A DNA stretch of 37,546 nucleotides from a virus: positions 1 through 37,546 of IMG/VR virus record IMGVR_UViG_3300029267_001488; one strand, given 5' to 3'. Below are positions 11,843-18,976 of the stretch, one piece after another; the stretch's first letter is position 1, and the number at the start of each line of letters is the position of its first letter. The notes below the pieces were generated by a model that saw nothing but the letters and a program-made list of their open reading frames with translations, was not told the DNA's origin and made no database searches. A program made the position numbers and the translations under genes.

Positions 11843-12768
11843 TAGTACCATTTAAGACACCAGTTGATTATTTCACTCAAGCTCTGGATGGCAAACCAGA
11901 GAACATAAATAGGTTTTATCAAATTCAAAAAGATGACCCGCAGTGGCTAACATATGATAATGATTTACATATTTATCCATACGTTCATGCCGTTCCCTCA
12001 ATGCTCTCTATGGGGTGTAATAATAAATGCAAATTCTGCCCAACTGCTAAGTTACATAAAGGAAAGGTACATTTTGGCGATCCAGAAATTATAATACCAA
12101 ATTATAAAAATATGAATATTCATTTCATGGATGAGAATTTCTTCCGAAATGATATGGATGTGGTTTTACCGTTGTTAAGAAAATATAAAATAAAATGGCT
12201 GGCAATGTCCACATATAAAGAGACAATGAAGGTCATAGAAACATATAGTGAGGAATATTTATATAAATGCGGACTCAGATGTGTAGAGATGGGATTGGAG
12301 AATGTTGATTTAATGATGAAAGTGGATGAGGCGCCCTATTCATTTGATGAAATTGCACCGTATTATTTAAACATGACCTTCCTCCCCGGGGAGACTAAGG
12401 AAACAATTCTAAATAATGCTAAATGGATGAGAGAGAGGATGCGTTCTTTAGAGCATCCCATTCATTTTAATAACGGTGTTTGGTGGGCACCTGGTCAATT
12501 TTATTATCCATATGGTAGAAAGCATAAAGATGGAATAATGTTAGATGGCAAATACGCAAGGACACAACCCACATATATTCCAAACTCTTTTTTAGATCAG
12601 GATATGGAGATAGTGGATTTAGAAGATGTTAATTATCATAGCCAGTTAACATATGACTTTAAACTATATCCAGAGAAGGATGAATACAACATAAGAGAGT
12701 TCATCTCAGGTGATGTAAAAAGAGCAATGTGGGTTGTTGTTGGATTGAGGGTGGAGGGTATAGAATGA
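11839..12768 (+). CDS. Radical SAM enzyme of the deazaguanine operon (not canonical QueE)
   Basis: 309 residues. C60, C64 and C67 (MGCNNKCKFCP) form the radical SAM CxxxCxxC. Downstream, IHFMDENFF (94-102), VEMGLEN (149-155) and FLPGETKETI (181-190) match the TIM-barrel layout of the MiaB/B12-radical-SAM/Elp3-like branch; there is no N-terminal cobalamin-binding domain. QueE, which would be expected here to make 7-carboxy-7-deazaguanine, has a QGEG...GCNLxCxWCDT pattern that is absent. So it either replaces QueE or further alters the deazaguanine or a sugar. Start overlaps the folE stop; end overlaps dpdA by ATGA. Confidence 0.8.
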   Translation: MIVPFKTPVDYFTQALDGKPENINRFYQIQKDDPQWLTYDNDLHIYPYVHAVPSMLSMGCNNKCKFCPTAKLHKGKVHFGDPEIIIPNYKNMNIHFMDENFFRNDMDVVLPLLRKYKIKWLAMSTYKETMKVIETYSEEYLYKCGLRCVEMGLENVDLMMKVDEAPYSFDEIAPYYLNMTFLPGETKETILNNAKWMRERMRSLEHPIHFNNGVWWAPGQFYYPYGRKHKDGIMLDGKYARTQPTYIPNSFLDQDMEIVDLEDVNYHSQLTYDFKLYPEKDEYNIREFISGDVKRAMWVVVGLRVEGIE

Positions 12769-13625
12769 AATTATATTTGGCTGGTTATGAAGTACAGCAT
12801 AATAGTTATAAATTATTACTACCCAAAGAGACAAATGTATTTTTGACATTTTATTATCCAAGAGAGGCATCAAAATTACTTCCCAAGTTAAAACCAGATG
12901 GACATAAAGGAACAATTATAATTGATAGTGGAGCGCATAGTTTCTTTGGCTATATAGGATTAAGTGTAACCTCATTTCATAAAAAGACAGGAAGTCATGA
13001 AAGTCCACATAGTTATTTTAAAAGGTATTTGGAATGGCTAAAGGAAAATTATGATTTATATGATTACTTTGTGGAGTTAGACCTACAGGAACTTGTTGGA
13101 TATGAAGAGGTTGAGAAATGGAGAGATGAATATAAGAATGCTGGAATATTTGATAAATGTATATTGGTTTATCACTCTAAAGATGGGTTTGAGAAGTTTG
13201 AATACATTGTGCATCGAAGTGATTGTAAATATGTAGGGATTGAAGGTATAAGAGGTCAACAAATCCTTCCTTATAATAAATATATTAAATATGCGTATGA
13301 CAATAATTGTAAAATACATGGATTCGCCTTCACTCGTTTTGGTTTATTAAATAAGTATCCATTTTATTCCACAGATAGTTCCTCATGGACAATTGGAGTT
13401 CGATATGGAAAGACTTGCGTATTCAATGGAACAAAGGGAATGAATGTTATTACATCCACTAAGAAAAACTTTATGAATTATAATTTAGATATAGAGATGC
13501 ACAATAGTAAAAGAGCAATTGAGAATTGTAGAATCAAGAGTCTTCATAATGCAAATGAGTATTTAAAAATGGAAACGTATTTAACAAACCTTTGGACGGC
13601 GAGAGGTATTAAATGGAAAGATTAA
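12765..13625 (+). CDS. dpdA: DpdA-like DNA-guanine transglycosylase (TGT superfamily)
   Basis: 286 residues. The start at 12765 (after GGAGGGTATAGA) is preferred over an in-frame ATG at 12729. Features shared with phage DpdA: 'MKLYLAGYE' at the N-terminus, IIIDSGAHSFF at 51-61 (the LDSGG-like Asp of TGTs, D54), VELDL around D106, YVGIEGIRG at 156-164, and HGFAFTRFGLLNKYPFYSTDSSSW at 185-208, the family's HGFGxTS...YPWYSxDSTSW block with candidate nucleophile D204. TGT-fold enzymes exchange guanine for a 7-deazaguanine; DpdA does so in DNA. Its place among folE, queD-like and ParB genes supports DNA modification. The exact base inserted is unknown. Confidence 0.82.
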   Translation: MKLYLAGYEVQHNSYKLLLPKETNVFLTFYYPREASKLLPKLKPDGHKGTIIIDSGAHSFFGYIGLSVTSFHKKTGSHESPHSYFKRYLEWLKENYDLYDYFVELDLQELVGYEEVEKWRDEYKNAGIFDKCILVYHSKDGFEKFEYIVHRSDCKYVGIEGIRGQQILPYNKYIKYAYDNNCKIHGFAFTRFGLLNKYPFYSTDSSSWTIGVRYGKTCVFNGTKGMNVITSTKKNFMNYNLDIEMHNSKRAIENCRIKSLHNANEYLKMETYLTNLWTARGIKWKD

Positions 13626-14581
13626 TATTCGTACCAATTGAACCGTTAGAAGAACGATACAGCACACAATGGATAAAATGGTTTAGAGAAGAGTTTAAGA
13701 AAAGGGATATACAATTCATAGAGGTTGGTGACGATAAACCAAGGGAGATCACTACAGGACAGTTCCTAGATGTTTACGACACCAACCTATATAAACTCAA
13801 TCAACTAACTCAGATCATAGAGTATATTAAGCTAGGGTTTGAAGGGACCATATTCTTTATGGACTTGTGGTTCCCAGGGATTGAGACAATAGCATATATT
13901 AGGGACTGTGCGAAGCGAATGATAAGGGTAGAGGGCATACTGCATGCGGGCACATATGACCCTAATGACTTCTTAGCCCAGAATGGGTGCGATATATGGG
14001 GCGCAGACCTAGAAAAGTGCTGGTTAAAGTGGGTAGATAGGGTATATGTAGCCACAGACTATCATAAGGCCCTTATAGACCACACTAGAGGGTCATATGG
14101 GCGTATAGAAGTGGTCCGTTTCCCTTGCTATGTGGGTGAGCAGAGGGCTGAGGGAGAGCGATTAAATAGGGTAGTGTTTCCGCATAGGCTGGCCCCTGAG
14201 AAACAGCCAGAGGTCTTTAGAGAGGTGGAGCAGAGGTATAGAGAGCAATACGGGGATGATGGGACTGTATTTGTACGCACTAAGGATGTATGTAAGAGTA
14301 AGGCCGAGTATTATACTCTTTTGGCTGAATCAAAGGTAGCCTTTTCCAGTGCTCTGCAAGAGACATTTGGAATAGCAATGTTAGAGGCATATAATCTAGG
14401 ATGTATCCCTGTTGTGCCCGACAGGATAAGTTATAAGGAAACATTTAAGACCATAAAAAGGTATACATCCCTAAAGGAAGCAATTGAGATGGTGCATAAT
14501 GGCATTCACAATTATAAACAACCACCATTGAGTGAATATGTTGAGGATGTAAGTGATATAGTGAGGAGGATAGTTATATGA
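13613..14581 (+). CDS. GT-B glycosyltransferase (GT4-like) in the DNA-modification operon
   Basis: 322 residues. The C-terminal domain carries the GT4 signatures: VVFPHRLAPEKQPEVF at 187-202 (donor-domain start), then ALQETFGIAMLEAYNLGCIPVV at 247-268 with the EX7E motif (E250, E258), which binds the nucleotide-sugar donor. The N-terminal domain would hold the acceptor. It overlaps dpdA by 13 bases and the queD-like gene by ATGA. In T-even-type phages glycosyltransferases decorate modified DNA bases; here the context suggests a sugar on a 7-deazaguanine or on its precursor. The central part is visibly richer in G and C than the flanks and the neighbours, suggesting separate acquisition. Confidence 0.8.
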   Translation: MERLIFVPIEPLEERYSTQWIKWFREEFKKRDIQFIEVGDDKPREITTGQFLDVYDTNLYKLNQLTQIIEYIKLGFEGTIFFMDLWFPGIETIAYIRDCAKRMIRVEGILHAGTYDPNDFLAQNGCDIWGADLEKCWLKWVDRVYVATDYHKALIDHTRGSYGRIEVVRFPCYVGEQRAEGERLNRVVFPHRLAPEKQPEVFREVEQRYREQYGDDGTVFVRTKDVCKSKAEYYTLLAESKVAFSSALQETFGIAMLEAYNLGCIPVVPDRISYKETFKTIKRYTSLKEAIEMVHNGIHNYKQPPLSEYVEDVSDIVRRIVI

Positions 14582-14937
14582 CTATAACCAAAGCAGATGA
14601 AATGTTTATAATAGTCAGTTTACAATTTGAAGGAATTCATCAATGGTCTAAATGCAATATAAAGGAAGTAAGTTTTCTAAGAGAACCGCATCGGCATATA
14701 TTTTATGTAGAAGTAATGGTTCGTGTTGGTCATGATGATAGAGATATTGAAATCATACAACTCAAAAGACAAATAGAAAAGTATATTAAAGAACAAGTAT
14801 GTTATCATGATAATGATTTAAGGGATAAGAGTTGTGAAATGATTGCACGACAACTATTAGAAAAATTTAATGCCCATAGCGTTAAAGTATTAGAGGATGG
14901 AGAAAATGGCGCATTAATTAGGAGAAGTTATGGATGA
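14578..14937 (+). CDS. queD: QueD-like (6-carboxytetrahydropterin synthase / PTPS fold) protein
   Basis: 119 residues. The zinc triad of the PTPS fold is visible as H21 (FEGIHQW) and H38/H40 (EPHRHIF). GHDDRDIE (51-58) and the C-terminal LEDGENGA (105-112) match a phage and actinobacterial QueD-like subfamily. QueD turns dihydroneopterin triphosphate into 6-carboxytetrahydropterin. The catalytic cysteine four residues before the HxH (C27 in E. coli QueD) is a leucine here (L34), so activity may differ; C26 is a possible substitute. Operon position between the glycosyltransferase and ParB-like gene. Confidence 0.7.
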   Translation: MTITKADEMFIIVSLQFEGIHQWSKCNIKEVSFLREPHRHIFYVEVMVRVGHDDRDIEIIQLKRQIEKYIKEQVCYHDNDLRDKSCEMIARQLLEKFNAHSVKVLEDGENGALIRRSYG

Positions 14938-15619
14938 TATTAATTTATTGGTTGACTTTAGTAAGTATAAATTAGTAAAGGTTAAGGATTTAATATTAGC
15001 CGATTGGAACTATAAAGAAGATGATGAACAATTGCTCGATAATTTAATACAAAACGTAAAGAGAAATGGACAGGTTGAGAATGTTATAATTCGACAATTG
15101 GCTGACGGCAGATATGAGGTCGTTAATGGAAACCATAGGCTGATGGCATTTCAGAAAATGAAACTAGAACAGATCGTTGCATATGATTTAGGAAGTGTAT
15201 CTTTAAATGAAGCAAAACGATTGGCAATTGAGACAAATGAAACCAAGTTCAAGGTTGATTCTATTAAACTTGCTCACACCATGAGTGACTTATTAAATGA
15301 ATTCGATAGAACAGATTTACAATCCACCATGCCTTATAGTGATGATGAAATAGACAATTTTGGTAAACTATTGGACTTTGATTGGAATGAATTTGATAAA
15401 GAAGTAGACGAATTAGAACAAGAAGTGAACCCAAGCGATATGTTTGCTATTACTTTAGAACTACCCGTTGGATTAGCAAAGAGGTTGAATGAGCAAATAG
15501 ATCGCATAAAGAAAATGTTACATCCTGATGAAGCGCACCTAGAAAAGATAAGTTATGTACAGCCAATTAATAAAATTGTGGAGTGCGTAGAAAGAATGGA
15601 GAAAGAGGAGATTGTTTAA
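14930..15619 (+). CDS. ParB/sulfiredoxin-fold protein (DpdB-like candidate)
   Basis: 229 residues. Residues about 14-110 form a ParB N-terminal domain: YKLVKVKDLILADWNY, LLDNLIQNVKRNGQVENVIIR and the box YEVVNGNHRLMAF (62-74), where GNHR stands for the usual G(E/H)RR/DGQHR; then EAKRLAIETNETKF. The C-terminal half is helical and acidic. In bacterial dpd islands DpdB, a ParB-like ATPase, is needed with DpdA to place preQ0 in DNA, so this last gene of the operon may play that part. Phages also carry ParB-domain proteins with other roles. Ribosome binding site AGGAG. Ends tail to tail with a minus-strand gene, stops overlapping. Confidence 0.72.
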   Translation: MDDINLLVDFSKYKLVKVKDLILADWNYKEDDEQLLDNLIQNVKRNGQVENVIIRQLADGRYEVVNGNHRLMAFQKMKLEQIVAYDLGSVSLNEAKRLAIETNETKFKVDSIKLAHTMSDLLNEFDRTDLQSTMPYSDDEIDNFGKLLDFDWNEFDKEVDELEQEVNPSDMFAITLELPVGLAKRLNEQIDRIKKMLHPDEAHLEKISYVQPINKIVECVERMEKEEIV

Positions 15620-15772
15620 TCCTTATATGATGTCGTGTCTACGTCAACTACTGTATCTTTTTCTACATTAACATGGTCGCCCTGCTTCAATTTCAACGTC
15701 AACAGGAAACTTTATAATAAACTCAACACGTTGGAAAACGCGACTGAGGTTATTTGCAAATTTAAAGTGCAT
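15616..15772 (-). pseudogene. Frameshifted small minus-strand gene (real frameshift, error or programmed +1)
   Basis: On the minus strand an ATG at 15772-15770, just downstream of the 15781 gene and preceded by TTTAGGTAG, opens 34 codons (MHFKFANNLSRVFQRV...EIEAGRPC) and stops at 15668. Skipping one base at GGG-CGA (about 15680) joins it to a frame that continues ...GDHVNVEKDTVVDVDTTSY to a TAA at 15616-15618, one base off the end of the parB-like gene. The joined product would be about 51 residues. The continuous protein-like sequence across the shift suggests one broken gene or a +1 recoding site. Confidence 0.4.
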
Positions 15773-15780
15773 TGTTCTAC

Positions 15781-16044
15781 CTAAACCAAATCCTTAACGG
15801 TCTCATTATAATGTTCGTATGCATCTTGTCTATTATTCTTGTCGGTGAAATAGTGACCCCATTGGAGGTCGTTATCTATAAGAGTGATGACGACATATTT
15901 ATCTTTGCCTTCTTGTTTATATGTGGCTAGGAGTTTAGCCTGTCTGTCATCATACTTATGGAGAGCGAGTAGTTCAGTTGATGTTCCAAATACTCTTACT
16001 AATGCCTCTACAGCATTTACTATTAATATGTTATTTTGATTCAT
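15781..16044 (-). CDS. Unknown 87-residue protein (minus-strand block)
   Basis: Start after AAAAGGAGGAAACA. Alpha/beta composition: helix (LLIVNAVEALVRVFG-like), then strands (KYVVITLIDNDLQWGHYF). The gene overlaps the upstream one by 4 bases. No family recognised. Part of the array of about 13 tiny minus-strand genes, probably early-expressed accessory functions. Confidence 0.55.
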   Translation of the reverse strand: MNQNNILIVNAVEALVRVFGTSTELLALHKYDDRQAKLLATYKQEGKDKYVVITLIDNDLQWGHYFTDKNNRQDAYEHYNETVKDLV

Positions 16045-16280
16045 TGTTTCCTCCTTTTAAATTTATAAACGTAATCAGCAATACAGTCTGCCATATAACC
16101 AACAGGATCAGTAATATGTTTCCGTTTCAAATATGCTGCTATCTCTTTTTCAAACATTAACGTGCCTTCCGCAATTTCATAACACATATCGTCATGATAG
16201 TTTTCACCCATATCGGTTGCTAAATCTTCTGCTGTGTCTTTGCATAATTTCTGTATTTTGTTTTCCATTCGTTTACTCAT
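16041..16280 (-). CDS. Unknown 79-residue protein
   Basis: An upstream in-frame ATG (16307) exists, but the ATG at 16280 follows AAAGGAGGTGTT and is preferred. Mostly helical, mixed charge, with two cysteines and a DDMCYEIAEG segment. No family recognised. Confidence 0.55.
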   Translation of the reverse strand: MSKRMENKIQKLCKDTAEDLATDMGENYHDDMCYEIAEGTLMFEKEIAAYLKRKHITDPVGYMADCIADYVYKFKRRKQ

Positions 16281-16290
16281 AACACCTCCT

Positions 16291-16797
16291 TTATTCATCA
16301 CAGTCATCTATAGATGTATCAAACCATTTCATAACGGTTGATAATACATGGTTATAATCACCGCTGGTTGCCTCTTTCATAAACTCATCAACCTTCTTTT
16401 TAGGGTACCCCGCCCGCCTCAATGTCCTTTGTGCTCGTCCGAGTATTGCGAATGTGTTTCCATCTTCACCCAACAAATTCAATTTAGGTTTGACCCCTAA
16501 TTCACTTTTGGCTCTTTTATCCCATTCAAAAGGTACATTATTCTCAATGTTGTAAGCAATTTCGCATTCCTCTTCGTTGTCATTATCGAAATAAATTACA
16601 ACATCGAGATAAGTGCCAAAGTCATGTGGACATCTTTTAATACCAAACTTCATATCGTTTATTAACTTGAAGTTCCGTTTGAGTTGGTTAATAAATGCCG
16701 CACATTCTTTTTGCGCCTGTTCGTGATAGTTTGGTTGACCTAATTGAGCGCACTCTTCTTCGGGAGGAGTGCTACCTAATGATAAAAAGTCTTTCAT
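16291..16797 (-). CDS. Conserved-looking phage protein with GNTFAILG...EATSGDYNH motif
   Basis: 168 residues, the largest of the minus block. The middle (FGTYLDVVIYFDNDNEEECEI) is beta; the C-terminal third contains DGNTFAILGRAQRTLRRAG (about 110-128) and EATSGDYNHVLSTVMKWF (about 142-159), a pattern I recall from hypothetical proteins in many phages and conjugative elements, function unknown. Start after AAGGAGGTAAATT. The N-terminal 40 residues appear flexible. Confidence 0.6.
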   Translation of the reverse strand: MKDFLSLGSTPPEEECAQLGQPNYHEQAQKECAAFINQLKRNFKLINDMKFGIKRCPHDFGTYLDVVIYFDNDNEEECEIAYNIENNVPFEWDKRAKSELGVKPKLNLLGEDGNTFAILGRAQRTLRRAGYPKKKVDEFMKEATSGDYNHVLSTVMKWFDTSIDDCDE

Positions 16798-16800
16798 AAT

Positions 16801-17184
16801 TTACCTCCTTGGATAATCGTTTGGGTTAAGGCCAATCTTATTTATGTTCTTTAATAAAAGTGAATAGTTTCGTTCTAATCTGTCACCAAATTTCCTAACG
16901 AATTTTCCTAAACTACCCTTACGCTTACTACAATTGCTTATCAATTCTCCTAACGTGATTTCAAATTCACCTTCAGCGATCACGCTAATATGTTCCTTTT
17001 TAGATACCGTAATAACAAAAGTGTGTTCAAGTGATTCGTGTAACCAATGTACCCCTTCTGCGCAACAAACAATAACACCTTTCGGTCCTTCAATAACTAC
17101 TAACTCATGTTGGAAATGTGTTGTCCATCCTTTCTCTTTTTTCTCAATGTACTTCTTTACGTTATAAATATTTACTCTTTTCAT
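16801..17184 (-). CDS. Unknown 127-residue protein
   Basis: ATG 17184 after GGAGGGTTAAC is preferred over a farther in-frame ATG at 17283. The N-terminal half is beta-rich (HELVVIEGPKGVIVCCAEG, HTFVITVSKKEHISVI); the C-terminal half is a basic helical region (KRKGSLGKFVRKFGDRLERN). No family recognised; the basic tail may bind nucleic acid. Confidence 0.55.
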   Translation of the reverse strand: MKRVNIYNVKKYIEKKEKGWTTHFQHELVVIEGPKGVIVCCAEGVHWLHESLEHTFVITVSKKEHISVIAEGEFEITLGELISNCSKRKGSLGKFVRKFGDRLERNYSLLLKNINKIGLNPNDYPRR

Positions 17185-17185
17185 G

Positions 17186-17443
17186 TTAACCCTCCTTTCG
17201 TTTGGGTTGATAAATAAAATACTTTCCTTTTGTCTCAACATATTCCCAAGCCGTTCCAGCAGGACCGGGTATGATTTTGTCACATGACCTTATCTCATTA
17301 AGGTATATACCTTTATTAAGATCGAAGAAGCGTAAATGGAACCTCTTCGTCTTCATCTCTTGTTTAAGAGAATTAGCATACCAATATACTCTGATGGCAT
17401 AAGGTGTGTTGGGTGAAACCAACCAATCCCTAATTATTCTCAT
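17186..17443 (-). CDS. Unknown 85-residue basic protein
   Basis: Start after AAAGGAGGAAGT. Aromatic and basic, with a GPAGTAWEYV turn. It overlaps the upstream gene by 4 bases. No known domain. Confidence 0.5.
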   Translation of the reverse strand: MRIIRDWLVSPNTPYAIRVYWYANSLKQEMKTKRFHLRFFDLNKGIYLNEIRSCDKIIPGPAGTAWEYVETKGKYFIYQPKRKEG

Positions 17444-17673
17444 ACTTCCTCCTTTATATTATCCAACTCCTCCTTCAACTCTAACAATTCTTTTTCATGC
17501 CATTCACTCAATGAGTCGCCAGCCATATCAATTGAGTTCTCGATAGGAAGATATACTTGGTTTTGGTAACAAACTTTAAGAGTCTCTTTTGGGTTTCTTT
17601 GAAAGGCAGCCATAAGAGAATCCAAAGTCCCAGTTTCAATTTCTTTGTTTATATCTTTGCAAAAAATACTCAT
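17440..17673 (-). CDS. Unknown 77-residue protein
   Basis: ATG 17673 after AAGGAGGTATGT is chosen over an in-frame ATG at 17778. The first half has an IFCKDINKEIETGTLDSLM segment; the C-terminal third is a strongly acidic coiled-coil-like helix (EKELLELKEELDNIKEE). Unknown function. Confidence 0.5.
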   Translation of the reverse strand: MSIFCKDINKEIETGTLDSLMAAFQRNPKETLKVCYQNQVYLPIENSIDMAGDSLSEWHEKELLELKEELDNIKEEV

Positions 17674-17683
17674 ACATACCTCC

Positions 17684-17959
17684 TTATTTGTTAATTTTAT
17701 TTTCGATTGGAATATAAATTGTGTATGTCCTATTTTGTTCTTCGTCATCGCAACATATAATCCATTCATCAGACCCATCGAAGTGTTTAATTATTTTTCC
17801 TTTTACGAACTGTTTCATGTTGTTAAATATTCTTTTTCCTTTTTTGCCTTCTCGATATATACCGCGACAGCCGCAAGCACATCCACACCGACCGGAATAG
17901 ATCTTTTTAATATCTTCTAATTTAATCTTTTCAAAAATTGCGTGACTTAATTCTTTCAT
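17684..17959 (-). CDS. Cysteine-rich 91-residue protein
   Basis: ATG 17959 after AAGGAGGTATTT. Contains the tight cluster RCGCACGCRG (C25, C27, C29, C31) and a later WIICCDDEE, enough cysteines for a zinc or iron-sulfur site, flanked by basic residues. The C-terminus is beta (RTYTIYIPIENK). The CxCxCxC spacing is not that of the zinc ribbons in the left block. Unknown function. Confidence 0.5.
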   Translation of the reverse strand: MKELSHAIFEKIKLEDIKKIYSGRCGCACGCRGIYREGKKGKRIFNNMKQFVKGKIIKHFDGSDEWIICCDDEEQNRTYTIYIPIENKINK

Positions 17960-17969
17960 AAATACCTCC

Positions 17970-18149
17970 TTAATTTTTATAATATAAAAGGTTAAGTTGC
18001 TCGAAGAAATCACCTATCATATCTGAGTGATCCCATTCGGGGACTTCATTTAACTCCTCAATGAATTCAATAAATAGTTTTTCATTTTTACATTTGCTGT
18101 ATATTAACTCTGCAATGTCCTCTACCATTTTTGCTTGTTTTACTTTCAT
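17970..18149 (-). CDS. Unknown 59-residue acidic protein
   Basis: ATG 18149 preceded by AAGGAGGCATGT; stop TAA at 17972-17970, just before the next ribosome binding site. Acidic and helical (VEDIAELIYSKC, LFIEFIEELNEVPEWD), ending in aromatic residues. The spacing and ribosome binding site match the neighbouring genes exactly, so it is real despite its size. Confidence 0.55.
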   Translation of the reverse strand: MKVKQAKMVEDIAELIYSKCKNEKLFIEFIEELNEVPEWDHSDMIGDFFEQLNLLYYKN

Positions 18150-18159
18150 ACATGCCTCC

Positions 18160-18402
18160 TTATTTTGTTAAAGACTTTAAAATAGTTTTCTCAATTTTAT
18201 AGCTTGCGTTATCAAATGCTCGCATAAATTCATAATCCATTTCGCCCAATTTATATTTCTTTAGTATTGAATCAAGGTTGATGTTTGCTAACTCGTCAAT
18301 CCACCAATCTTTCATTACTTCTTTTAAATATTTCTTAACCTCCTTTCTTAATTTTATTTCCAATTCGTTTTCTAGCCTTTTTCTAAACTCTTTTTTATTC
18401 AT
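18160..18402 (-). CDS. Unknown 80-residue helical protein
   Basis: Start after AAGGAGGGATGT. Very charged helices (RLENELEIKLRKEVKKYLKE) with a central WWIDELANINL segment. No recognised family; possibly a small protein-protein interaction module. Confidence 0.5.
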   Translation of the reverse strand: MNKKEFRKRLENELEIKLRKEVKKYLKEVMKDWWIDELANINLDSILKKYKLGEMDYEFMRAFDNASYKIEKTILKSLTK

Positions 18403-18416
18403 ACATCCCTCCTTAA

Positions 18417-18674
18417 TTAATCAATAATGTAAATTGCCTTTTTCTTTTTAGGCACAAACCAATAGTCTTCAAAATAGACACGAACATCATTTACTTTTCC
18501 ATCACCAACAATACCCGCATATTGTTTCGCTGCTTTATAATCATAATCAAAATACTCTTCCTTACCTTCTTTATTGATTGCAAATATGGTTCCCAAAATA
18601 CCCATCCTGAATGCCAGCCTATGTTTCTTCGTTGGCTTCATTTGTTTTGCTTCAATCCCTAATATTGTTTCCAT
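18417..18674 (-). CDS. Unknown 85-residue protein
   Basis: Start after AAAGGAGGGGTT. Beta-rich with basic and aromatic residues (VRVYFEDYWFVPKKKKAIYI near the C-terminus). No motif. Member of the minus-strand small-gene array. Confidence 0.5.
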   Translation of the reverse strand: METILGIEAKQMKPTKKHRLAFRMGILGTIFAINKEGKEEYFDYDYKAAKQYAGIVGDGKVNDVRVYFEDYWFVPKKKKAIYIID

Positions 18675-18684
18675 AACCCCTCCT

Positions 18685-18966
18685 TTATTTTGTTAACTTT
18701 TTATATCCTTCATAAACTAATTGAGATAATTTATAATGATCTGGACTTAATTGAGTGTCAGCCATAAACATTATCGTCTCTATTTCATCTTCTTCTAATT
18801 CTCTTATTGGGTTGTTAAGATTTATTGCTGGACCTTCTACAATTTCATCACCGTCAACATCATAAAAAAGTGCAGTGTGTCTATTCACATGGCCTAAATA
18901 AAAACCATAACCATAAAACCCCGTTAGATATAAATACTTTGCATATTTAGTTGTGAAGTGTTTCAT
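18685..18966 (-). CDS. Unknown 93-residue protein
   Basis: Start after AAGGAGGTATTT. N-terminal half is Tyr/Gly-rich beta (YLYLTGFYGYGFYLGHVN), then an acidic helix (IRELEEDEIETIMFM). No family recognised. Confidence 0.5.
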   Translation of the reverse strand: MKHFTTKYAKYLYLTGFYGYGFYLGHVNRHTALFYDVDGDEIVEGPAINLNNPIRELEEDEIETIMFMADTQLSPDHYKLSQLVYEGYKKLTK

Positions 18967-18976
18967 AAATACCTCC

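Noticed and set aside
11536-11928. 130-residue minus-strand frame inside folE
   Set aside because: FolE motifs on the plus strand are complete and conserved; the minus frame has no initiation signal.
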